A stretch of 5,285 nt of DNA from an uncultured Taibaiella sp. (GTDB lineage: Bacteria; Bacteroidota; Bacteroidia; Chitinophagales; Chitinophagaceae). The notes under the pieces were generated by a model that ran no database searches, was not told the DNA's origin, and worked only from the letters and a program-made list of their open reading frames with translations. The DNA lies in contig CAMPJV010000201.1 in the NCBI GenBank assembly GCA_946886975.1, positions 1 to 5,285 of the forward strand, in the 5' to 3' direction. This document shows, piece after piece, positions 1 through 5,285 of the stretch. A program made the translations under genes and the position numbers. Every line of letters starts with the position of its first letter. Within the stretch, counting starts at the first letter, position 1.

Positions 1-48
1 AAAAAGCAGATGGCCACATGGCTTAGTTCTGGGCCTGAACTTATTTGA
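1..48 (+). CDS. Possible C-terminal tail of an upstream + strand gene
   Basis: Frame 1 is open from the window edge to a TGA at 46-48 and would give the last 15 residues of a protein (KKQMATWLSSGPELI). This is too short to identify. The reasons for listing it are that something must lie upstream of the + strand propeller gene, and that a stem-loop follows the stop by only a few bases. Frame 2 is also open across this stretch, to a TAG near 148, but its translation looks less protein-like and runs into the next gene. No function is proposed. The sequence left of base 1 would settle the frame. Confidence 0.2.
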   Translation, partial: KKQMATWLSSGPELI

Positions 49-52
49 TTGT

Positions 53-76
53 AGTCCTCATCGTCTGGTGAGGACT
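53..76. other. Perfect 8-bp stem-loop upstream of the propeller gene
   Basis: AGTCCTCA at 53-60 pairs perfectly with TGAGGACT at 69-76 around an 8-base loop (TCGTCTGG). It sits between the possible stop of an upstream gene (46-48) and the start of the exported-protein gene (129). No clean run of T follows on either strand, so it is not a textbook intrinsic terminator. It could be a weak terminator, an mRNA processing or stability hairpin, or chance. The pairing is seen directly; the role is unknown. Confidence 0.35.
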
Positions 77-128
77 TCTCCATTTATAGAAGTCTGTGTT
101 TCTGGCTCTATTCTTGCTACTTTTGAAT

Positions 129-962
129 ATGCGCCGAGGCATAATATATAGCGTACTCTTATCTATACTTTGCCTTGCTCGGGCATCCGCCGACGACTCT
201 CTCTCCATCATTCGTGAGCTGCCAATGACTGCCCGGCTGATGACTGTTGATGAGTTAGGGAACGTGTACGTAGTAAGAGATAATAACGCCCTGGTCAGGT
301 TCAACGAGTATGGCGACAGCAGCGCCTTCTATAGAAGTGTGCAGAACGGGAACATAGGTGCTGTAGATGCTTCCAATCCCTTGAGAGTTGTCGTGTATTA
401 TCCCGCCTATTCCCGAACGGTCCTGCTCGACAGAATGCTGGCGGAAAAGAACAATCTTAATCTCAGGAGAACTAATGTGTTTACCACTCCCGTAATCGCC
501 TCCAGTGCCGATGGCAACTTATGGATATACGACCAGTTCAATGTCCGGCTGAGGAAGATAGATGAACAGCTTGCCGAAATAGCTCAGAGTAACGATATCA
601 GGCAGGAGGCTCAGACAGTGCCCGCTCCTTCATTTATGGTGGAGCGCAATTGGAAGCTATTTCTGTGCGACACTGCCAAAGGGATATTCACTTTCGACAG
701 GTACGGAAACTATATTAACACACTTTCTATTTATGGGGTAAAGTACTTGCAGGTATTCGGCCCCCAGCTTCTTTTCCGTCATCAGGACACTATGTACTCC
801 TGGGACATGAACAAGGCGACTTATCACTCACTCCTCATCCCTCACGGTAACAACCATATCATTAATGCTGCAATTGTAAGAAGTACCCTCTATGTCTTAT
901 ATGCCGACCGCCTTACTTTATACAGGCTCCCCAACGACAAAATACCTGGAACGGGAGAATAG
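129..962 (+). CDS. Exported six-repeat beta-propeller-like protein, function unknown
   Basis: A protein of 277 residues if started at ATG 129. That start gives a good type I signal peptide: MRRG n-region, hydrophobic core at about residues 5-16, and an ASA|DD cleavage site after residue 21. No lipobox Cys is present. A GTG at 96 in the same frame would add 11 hydrophobic residues; it has a GAAG a few bases upstream, so it is not excluded. The mature part shows about six repeats, near residues 36-68, 77-112, 121-154, 167-200, 206-236 and 244-268. Each has a beta-rich core, often with D-x-x-GN-x-(Y/W) followed by an aromatic or basic strand ending in F/D and G, as in NHL or six-bladed propellers. 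The pattern, including a 'VDASNPLRVVVYY' stretch, resembles a conserved uncharacterised Bacteroidota family as I remember it. The protein is probably periplasmic or surface-bound and could bind a ligand or partner. No catalytic motif was recognised. It ends 13 bp from the convergent gpsA stop. Confidence 0.85.
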   Translation: MRRGIIYSVLLSILCLARASADDSLSIIRELPMTARLMTVDELGNVYVVRDNNALVRFNEYGDSSAFYRSVQNGNIGAVDASNPLRVVVYYPAYSRTVLLDRMLAEKNNLNLRRTNVFTTPVIASSADGNLWIYDQFNVRLRKIDEQLAEIAQSNDIRQEAQTVPAPSFMVERNWKLFLCDTAKGIFTFDRYGNYINTLSIYGVKYLQVFGPQLLFRHQDTMYSWDMNKATYHSLLIPHGNNHIINAAIVRSTLYVLYADRLTLYRLPNDKIPGTGE

Positions 963-975
963 AGTAGGGTAGCTG

Positions 976-1998
976 CTAACTAAGTATCTTCTCTATTTCC
1001 AGGAATACTTCTGCAGGTTGCTTCCCTTCCCACAATATCTCATAGATACACGTAGCCAGCGGTATCGCTATTGCATATGATTTTGAGATGGCCTGCATAC
1101 CCCGCGCGGCATAATAGCCCTCAGCCACCATGTTCATCTCCAGTGTAGCCGCTTTCACAGAATACCCCTTGCCTATCATTGTTCCAAATGTCCTGTTTCT
1201 GCTGTGAAGAGAATAACATGTCACAAGCAGGTCCCCCAGGTATGCGCTTGTATGGAAGTCCGGCCGCTCGTTCGAAGGATGCACTTTCTCGAAATGCGCG
1301 TCCAGGTAGCGGTACATTTCCCTATAGCAGTTGGTTATGTACACGCTAAGGAAGTTATCGCCATAGTCCAGGGCGTGCGCCATACCAGCTCCTATAGCGT
1401 ATATGTTCTTCAGCACTGCGGCAAACTGTGCGCCCCAGATGTCATGGTTATACGTGGTGTTAATGTAGGAGTTGTTGAAAGCTTCGGACACCGCCATCGT
1501 AAGGGGATCACTCAGACCCGAAAAGGTCAGGTAGCTCAGTCTTTCAAACGCTACTTCTTCTGCATGGCATGGACCTGTGATCGCTACATAGTTTTCCAGG
1601 TTATAGCCCAGTTCTCCGGTCAGGTAGTCATTGAGCAGCAGGTTAGAGTCAGGTAGTATGCCTTTTATTGCCGAAATGATCTTCTTGTCTTTCCATGTTT
1701 CTGCCGGCGCTTCTGCAATCACCTTCTGCGCGTAGGCCGAGGGCACTGCGAACACCAGTGTGTCACAAGCCTGTAAAACTGCCGCAAGGTTATCGGTAGG
1801 CATGATAGTGTCAGGCAGGAACCGTACTGATGTGAGGTAATGGGGATTGTGGTTTCTTTGTTGAAGGTAATCCACAGATGTTTTGTTCCTTACCCACCAG
1901 TATACCTGCTCTCCGTTATCTGTAAGGATCTTGGCAAGGGCAGTTCCCCAGCTTCCGTTTCCTATGATGCCTATAGTACCAAGGGTAGTTTGTTTCAA
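976..1998 (-). CDS. gpsA: NAD(P)H-dependent glycerol-3-phosphate dehydrogenase
   Basis: Cytosolic enzyme that reduces dihydroxyacetone phosphate to sn-glycerol 3-phosphate, the backbone precursor of membrane phospholipids. The 340-residue length is normal for the family. Residues 10-22 form the Rossmann dinucleotide loop (GIIGNGSWGTALA). FAVPS lies at 83-87, the conserved KG at 112-113, and GPCHAEEV at 142-149 (usually GPSHAEEV). LKN at 196-198 contains the expected catalytic Lys197. SAYLGDLLVT at 251-260 carries the conserved Asp256, and HSRNR at 265-269 supplies the Arg/Asn that contact cofactor and substrate. SAYLGD in place of AGLGD is, as I recall, the Bacteroidota form. The start is a TTG: an in-frame TGA lies 21 bases upstream of it and no ATG or GTG falls between that stop and the Rossmann motif. 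No clear Shine-Dalgarno is seen. It begins 22 bp after the adaptor gene stop, which suggests co-transcription and perhaps translational coupling. Confidence 0.96.
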   Translation of the reverse strand: MKQTTLGTIGIIGNGSWGTALAKILTDNGEQVYWWVRNKTSVDYLQQRNHNPHYLTSVRFLPDTIMPTDNLAAVLQACDTLVFAVPSAYAQKVIAEAPAETWKDKKIISAIKGILPDSNLLLNDYLTGELGYNLENYVAITGPCHAEEVAFERLSYLTFSGLSDPLTMAVSEAFNNSYINTTYNHDIWGAQFAAVLKNIYAIGAGMAHALDYGDNFLSVYITNCYREMYRYLDAHFEKVHPSNERPDFHTSAYLGDLLVTCYSLHSRNRTFGTMIGKGYSVKAATLEMNMVAEGYYAARGMQAISKSYAIAIPLATCIYEILWEGKQPAEVFLEIEKILS

Positions 1999-2020
1999 AT
2001 CCGGATTGTTTTTGCTTCAG

Positions 2021-3352
2021 TTATTTCTCTTCGTCCTGCTTGCTTGCTTCAAATAGCTTTTCCTTGTCCACAGGTTTCACCTTCGATTTGTCCTTCAGCG
2101 TTCTCGCTATAGCTCCGTATGGTGCTGTGATTACCTCCTCACCTTCCTTCAGTCCTTCTACTATCTGAATGTACTGATTGTCTTGAATGCCCGTCTTTAC
2201 GTCACGCATAGACACTTTCCTGGTCTTAGGGTCATAAACGAATACCACCTGCCGCACATCGTCTATAGTTTGATCTTCCCTCTTCTTCACACTGTCCGGG
2301 TAGTCTCTCGTCGTTACTGCATTCACCGGAATGGATAGTATGTTTTTCTCTCGCCTCGTCTGTATCTCCACTGATGCAGACATACCTGGCTTAAATGGGA
2401 ACTTCGACGTCATCTGTCCCATCAGGTCATAATAGCTGCTCGGTAGAATGAGTATATGAACAGTGTAGTTCGTCACCTGGTCTGTGCTTGCTTGCTGCAG
2501 TCCCGCGCTCTTGCTCGACACACTTATCTTAGACACAGTTCCTGTAAACTTCCTGTTCCTGTAAGCGTCTGCTTCAATTATGGTAGTATCGCCGATCTTC
2601 ACCTTCGTTATATCAGTCTCACTCACGTCCACCCTCACTTCTATTCTTCCGAGATCAGCTATTGTGAGCACCTCAGTACCCGCCATCTGGGCCGTTCCTA
2701 CCACACGTTCACCTAGCTTAACGTTTAACTGTGAAATTATCCCTGACGTAGGGGCAAATATGGTTGTCTTCCTAAGGTTCTCCTGTGCCTGGGTCAGACT
2801 TGCCGACGCACCCTGCACTCCATATTGTCCGCCTGATACCGTTGCCTTCGCAGCGTCATAACTGGCCTTCGCTGTTCTGTATGCCGACTCCGACTGCTCA
2901 AACTCAAGAGCAGATATCACCTTGTCTTCGTAGAGTTTCTTGTTCCGGTTATAGTTGGTCAGGGCTTGGTCATACTGCGCCTTAGCCTGAGCCACCATCT
3001 CCCTCGAGTTCACCACTCGCGATCTGCTCTCCTGCACCGAAGCCTGCGCTTGGTTCACCATAGAACTATATATAGCCGGGTTCACCTTCATAAGCAACTG
3101 ACCCTTCCTCACACTATCTCCCTCCTGCACAGTAAGCTCTATGATTTCTCCACTCACCTCCGGACTGATCTTCACCTCAGTCTCAGGATATATCTTCCCA
3201 CTCGCAGTCACAGTTTCAGTAATGGTGTGTGTAGTGGTCTTCTCTACCACCACCTTCACGCCATCATCACCCATAGACTTGCCAATGATGATAATAATGA
3301 TCAACAACAACACCGACCCGCCAATAATCCACCAAAGGGTCCTTTTCTTCAT
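2021..3352 (-). CDS. Efflux periplasmic adaptor (membrane fusion protein, HlyD/MacA-like)
   Basis: A 443-residue adaptor of the kind that links an inner-membrane pump (RND or MacB-type ABC) to a TolC-like outer-membrane channel. Residues 1-5 are basic and 6-24 form one membrane anchor with a run of six isoleucines. There is no lipobox, so it is anchored by this helix. The lipoyl domain is split: 52-91 (SGKIYPETEV... VQEGDSVRKGQLL) and 196-233 (TTIFAPTSGIIS... GERVVGT). Between them, 95-195 form the alpha-helical hairpin, rich in Ala, Gln and Ser. A beta-barrel follows at about 235-330 and a membrane-proximal domain at about 331-415 (LSIPVNAV, EGLKEGEEVI). The last 25 residues are a charged Lys/Asp/Glu tail. 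A GGAAG (3364-3368, complement) lies 11 bases before the ATG. The substrate cannot be read from the sequence, and no pump or channel gene is in the window. MacA-like is the best guess from domain order and length; an RND adaptor is possible. Confidence 0.93.
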   Translation of the reverse strand: MKKRTLWWIIGGSVLLLIIIIIIGKSMGDDGVKVVVEKTTTHTITETVTASGKIYPETEVKISPEVSGEIIELTVQEGDSVRKGQLLMKVNPAIYSSMVNQAQASVQESRSRVVNSREMVAQAKAQYDQALTNYNRNKKLYEDKVISALEFEQSESAYRTAKASYDAAKATVSGGQYGVQGASASLTQAQENLRKTTIFAPTSGIISQLNVKLGERVVGTAQMAGTEVLTIADLGRIEVRVDVSETDITKVKIGDTTIIEADAYRNRKFTGTVSKISVSSKSAGLQQASTDQVTNYTVHILILPSSYYDLMGQMTSKFPFKPGMSASVEIQTRREKNILSIPVNAVTTRDYPDSVKKREDQTIDDVRQVVFVYDPKTRKVSMRDVKTGIQDNQYIQIVEGLKEGEEVITAPYGAIARTLKDKSKVKPVDKEKLFEASKQDEEK

Positions 3353-3386
3353 ATACTATATGTCTTCCAATAATTGTTCACTCTAC

Positions 3387-3430
3387 AAAAAAACTACTCG
3401 CGCTTAGTTTCCCTCCCCTAAGGGGGAGGG
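3387..3430 (-). terminator. Possible weak terminator or hairpin after metG
   Basis: Read on the - strand, the metG stop (3445) is followed by a perfect 8-bp hairpin, CCCTCCCC/GGGGAGGG with a CTTA loop (3430 to 3411). About 17 bases later comes a run of seven T (3393 to 3387). A strong GC hairpin plus a T run resembles an intrinsic terminator, but the T run is too far from the stem for the standard mechanism. It may reduce read-through from metG into the adaptor gene or protect the metG mRNA 3' end. The hairpin belongs to the repeat described separately. Confidence 0.3.
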
Positions 3431-3444
3431 TCGGGGAGGGGCTC
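3411..3444. repeat. GC-tract palindromic repeat, intergenic copy
   Basis: On the + strand, CCCTCCCC (3411-3418), a TAAG loop and GGGGAGGG (3423-3430) form a perfect 8-bp stem. A second GGGGAGGG follows at 3433-3440 after TC, so the C-rich arm could pair with either copy. The tail GGGGCTCCT reaches the metG stop codon. It shares its layout with the copy inside metG at 4177-4216: a C-rich arm, a 3-4 base loop, a G-rich arm, a pyrimidine-containing dinucleotide spacer, another G-rich tract, then a CT-rich tail. Both copies point the same way. It fills about a third of the 92-bp gap between metG and the adaptor gene, where I see no convincing promoter. From memory, similar elements are scattered through Bacteroidota genomes; I cannot confirm copy number here. 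Confidence 0.75.
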
Positions 3445-5285
3445 CTACTTCACCTCCGCACCCGCATCAGCCATCTCCAGCGGAGAAACAAATATCAGTC
3501 TGCCGTCCTTGTTCTCTGCCATCAGTATCATTCCCTGGCTCTCTATGCCTCTCATCTTTCTTGGAGCAAGGTTCGCAACGACAGTCACCTGCTTGCCTAC
3601 GATCTCCTCTGGTTTAAAGTGCATCGCAATACCGGAAACGATAGTCCTCTTCTCAGTACCCATATCCACCTCCAGCTTCAGCAGCTTATCCGCCTTCTCC
3701 ACTTTCTCCGCGTTCAGTATCGTCCCTACACGAAAGTCCATCTTAGCGAAGTCGTCATATTGAATGGTTTCCTTTGCCTGCTTCAGTGCGGTCTCCTGTT
3801 GTGGTGCTGCATTCGCTGCTGCAGTTTCTGTGCTGGTGCCTGCTGCTTTCTCTTGTTCCACTTTACTTTGTTTAAGATTGTTTCTCAATTTCTCCACCTG
3901 CGCTGTCACCTCAGCATCCTCTATCTTCCTGAATAGCAGTTCAGGCGCTCTCAACGGATAATTTACTTTCAGCAGATCTATCTTACCCGCGTTCTCCCAC
4001 TCCAGCATTCTGTCCACTACCTTCATCATGTGGCAAAGCTTCTTCGCTGTAAAAGGTAAGAACGGATTTACAAGGATCGCCAGGTTAGCTATATGCTGCA
4101 GGCAAAGATGTAAGCAGTTATCTATCTTCTTCTGAGCCAGCTCAGCCTCCGCACTCAACGGCTCACTCGCGCCGGAGGCTCCCCCTCCTTGGGAGGGGGC
4201 TGGGGGGAGGCTTCTTGCCTCAATCCATGGCTGCTTCTCCTGCATGTACTTATTCCCCTTACGTGCAAGATCCACTACCTCAAACAGTCCATCCCTAAAC
4301 TTATAGTTCTCCAGGTTAGACTCTACCAAAGTCTTCGCATTCTGTATATCATTTATCAGCGCCCTATCCTTCTCATCCATCACATCCTCATGCAGCTTCG
4401 GCACCCTTCCGTTGCAGAGTTTATGCATCAGCACAAAGGCTCTGTTCACGAAGTTGCCGAATATTGCCGCCAGCTCATTGTTATTCCTGTCCTGGAAGTC
4501 CTTCCACGTAAAGTCATTATCCTTGGTCTCCGGCGCATTCGCACAAAGCACATATCTCAGCACATCCTGTTGATCCGGAAAGTCTTTCAGATATTGATCC
4601 ACCCACACTGCCCAGTTCCTGCTAGTACTCACCTTCTCTCCCTCAATGTTCAGGAACTCATTGGCTGGCACATTCTCCGGCACCACAAACTTACCATGTG
4701 CATGTAGCATCGCCGGAAAGATGATGCAGTGAAACACTATATTATCCTTACCAATAAAGTGCACTAGCTTCGTATCTTCCCTCTGCCAGTAGTCGCTCCA
4801 CATATTCGTGAGCTCCTTCGTCGCACTTATATACCCGATCGGCGCATCAAACCACACGTACAGCACCTTTCCCTTTGCATCCGGCAGCGGCACAGGCACA
4901 CCCCAGTTGCTGTCTCTTGTCATGGCTCTCGGCTGTAGCCCGCTATCCAGCCAGCTTTTACACTGTCCGTAAACGTTAGGCTTCCACTCATCTTTCTTGC
5001 CCACCACTATCCATTCCTTCAGCCAGTCTTCATATTTATTTAGAGGAAAATACCAATGCTGCGTCTTCCTCTTCACAGGCCTAGCATTACTCAACGCACT
5101 CTTAGGATTGATAAGCTGCTCAGGCGATAGGGTAGACCCGCACTTCTCGCACTGGTCGCCATATGCCCCCTCATTCCCACACACGGGACAGGTACCAACT
5201 ATATACCTGTCGGCAAGGAACATCTCCTTCTCCTCGTCATAATATTGTTCAGATTCCTTTACTTCAAAGAGTCCATCATCATACA
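3445..5285 (-). CDS. metG: Methionyl-tRNA synthetase, N-terminus outside window
   Basis: Charges tRNA-Met with methionine in the cytosol. The frame runs open to the right edge, so the ATG at 5223 is internal; 20 further residues (YDDGLFEVKES...) are visible upstream. By comparison with E. coli, roughly 110 N-terminal residues with the HIGH motif are missing. Numbering from the Met at 5223: zinc knuckle Cys12, Cys15, Cys25, Cys28 (CX2C-X9-CX2C, as in E. coli); WFDAPIGY 124-131; HFIGKDN 155-161; signature loop KVSTS 197-201 in place of KMSKS, followed by NWAVW. The anticodon-binding helical domain has Asn257, Arg261 and Pro332-Trp333, matching E. coli N391, R395 and P460-W461. A Pro/Gly/Ala/Ser-rich insertion at about 337-358 comes from a palindromic repeat. 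A charged Ala/Gln-rich linker (about 436-487) leads to a C-terminal EMAP-II/Trbp111-like tRNA-binding domain (490-592: DFAKMDFRVG, NLAPRKMRGIESQGM). The reading frame is intact and the enzyme is probably functional. Confidence 0.97.
   Translation of the reverse strand, partial: YDDGLFEVKESEQYYDEEKEMFLADRYIVGTCPVCGNEGAYGDQCEKCGSTLSPEQLINPKSALSNARPVKRKTQHWYFPLNKYEDWLKEWIVVGKKDEWKPNVYGQCKSWLDSGLQPRAMTRDSNWGVPVPLPDAKGKVLYVWFDAPIGYISATKELTNMWSDYWQREDTKLVHFIGKDNIVFHCIIFPAMLHAHGKFVVPENVPANEFLNIEGEKVSTSRNWAVWVDQYLKDFPDQQDVLRYVLCANAPETKDNDFTWKDFQDRNNNELAAIFGNFVNRAFVLMHKLCNGRVPKLHEDVMDEKDRALINDIQNAKTLVESNLENYKFRDGLFEVVDLARKGNKYMQEKQPWIEARSLPPAPSQGGGASGASEPLSAEAELAQKKIDNCLHLCLQHIANLAILVNPFLPFTAKKLCHMMKVVDRMLEWENAGKIDLLKVNYPLRAPELLFRKIEDAEVTAQVEKLRNNLKQSKVEQEKAAGTSTETAAANAAPQQETALKQAKETIQYDDFAKMDFRVGTILNAEKVEKADKLLKLEVDMGTEKRTIVSGIAMHFKPEEIVGKQVTVVANLAPRKMRGIESQGMILMAENKDGRLIFVSPLEMADAGAEVK
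4177..4216. repeat. GC-tract palindromic repeat embedded in metG
   Basis: On the + strand, CCCCCTCC (4181-4188), a TTG loop and GGAGGGGG (4192-4199) form a perfect 8-bp stem. CT, then GGGGGGAGG and CTTCTT follow. This is the layout and orientation of the intergenic copy at 3411-3444. It is translated in frame on the - strand as residues 336-349 of the numbered MetRS, giving a peptide with SLPPAPSQGGGAS. I found no stop codon in any of the six frames across it, so it could enter a gene in any frame if its length is a multiple of three. Just to the right, GAGGC/GCCTC (4207-4211 and 4217-4221) form a further 5-bp stem, so the true right boundary may extend to about 4221. No target-site duplication is obvious. 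Confidence 0.75.

Noticed and set aside
118..125. TACTTTTG matches the Bacteroidota -7 promoter consensus TAnnTTTG
   Set aside because: It ends only three bases before ATG 129, so the transcript would begin at or inside the start codon. No good -33 element was seen at the right spacing.
41..304. Open frame of 87 codons on the - strand overlapping the start of the propeller gene
   Set aside because: Basic, low-similarity translation lying antisense to a gene with a clear signal peptide and repeats; a shadow frame.
963..975. Possible bidirectional terminator in the convergent gap, around near-palindrome TAGCTGCTA (970-978)
   Set aside because: The arms are four bases around a single base, which cannot form a hairpin, and there is no T run.
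2036..2050. Three tandem GCTT units near the 3' end of the adaptor gene, a possible slippage site
   Set aside because: Three units are too few for credible phase variation, and a shift would only change the dispensable-looking charged tail.
3283..3312. Repetitive ATG/ATA/ATC and AAC-like trinucleotides in the + strand
   Set aside because: Explained by isoleucine and leucine codons of the adaptor membrane anchor.
3353..3410. Promoter for the adaptor gene in the gap after metG
   Set aside because: TATAGT lies almost on the ATG and no TAnnTTTG match exists on the - strand; the T run was not paired with a suitable second element.
4189..4707. 172-codon + strand open frame antisense to metG
   Set aside because: It lies fully within well-conserved metG domains on the other strand and its translation resembles no protein I know; high content of Leu, His and Ile is typical of antisense frames.

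Overview
The window looks like a chromosomal housekeeping segment from a member of the Bacteroidota, probably the Chitinophagaceae. The evidence is the GpsA variant (SAYLGDLLVT in place of the usual AGLGDL), the KVSTS-type signature loop and NWAVW motif of the methionyl-tRNA synthetase, weak or absent Shine-Dalgarno sequences, and a secreted six-repeat propeller-like protein of a kind I associate with this phylum. The lineage is inferred from protein features, not from a search.

Layout: bases 1-128 hold at most the tail of an upstream + strand gene and a perfect 8-bp stem-loop. A + strand gene (129-962) encodes an exported protein of unknown function with about six beta-propeller-like repeats. 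It converges, with a 13-bp gap, on a block of three genes on the - strand. In transcription order these are metG (methionyl-tRNA synthetase, 5' end outside the window, ending at 3445), a periplasmic adaptor (membrane fusion protein) of a tripartite efflux system (3352-2021), and gpsA (glycerol-3-phosphate dehydrogenase, 1998-976). The adaptor and gpsA are 22 bp apart and probably co-transcribed. metG and the adaptor are separated by 92 bp that carry a GC-rich palindromic repeat.

The genes have no obvious shared pathway: translation, envelope efflux, phospholipid precursor synthesis and an exported protein. No transporter or outer-membrane channel for the adaptor lies in the window.

The most interesting signal is a pair of related G/C-tract palindromic elements about 0.75 kb apart in the same orientation. 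One lies between metG and the adaptor gene. The other is embedded in frame inside metG, where it adds a Pro/Gly/Ala/Ser-rich peptide a few residues after the Pro-Trp pair that corresponds to the anticodon-reading P460-W461 of the E. coli enzyme. The embedded copy has no stop codon in any of the six reading frames, which suits an element that can spread into genes. I see no defence system, mobile-element gene, CRISPR array, tRNA or rRNA here.
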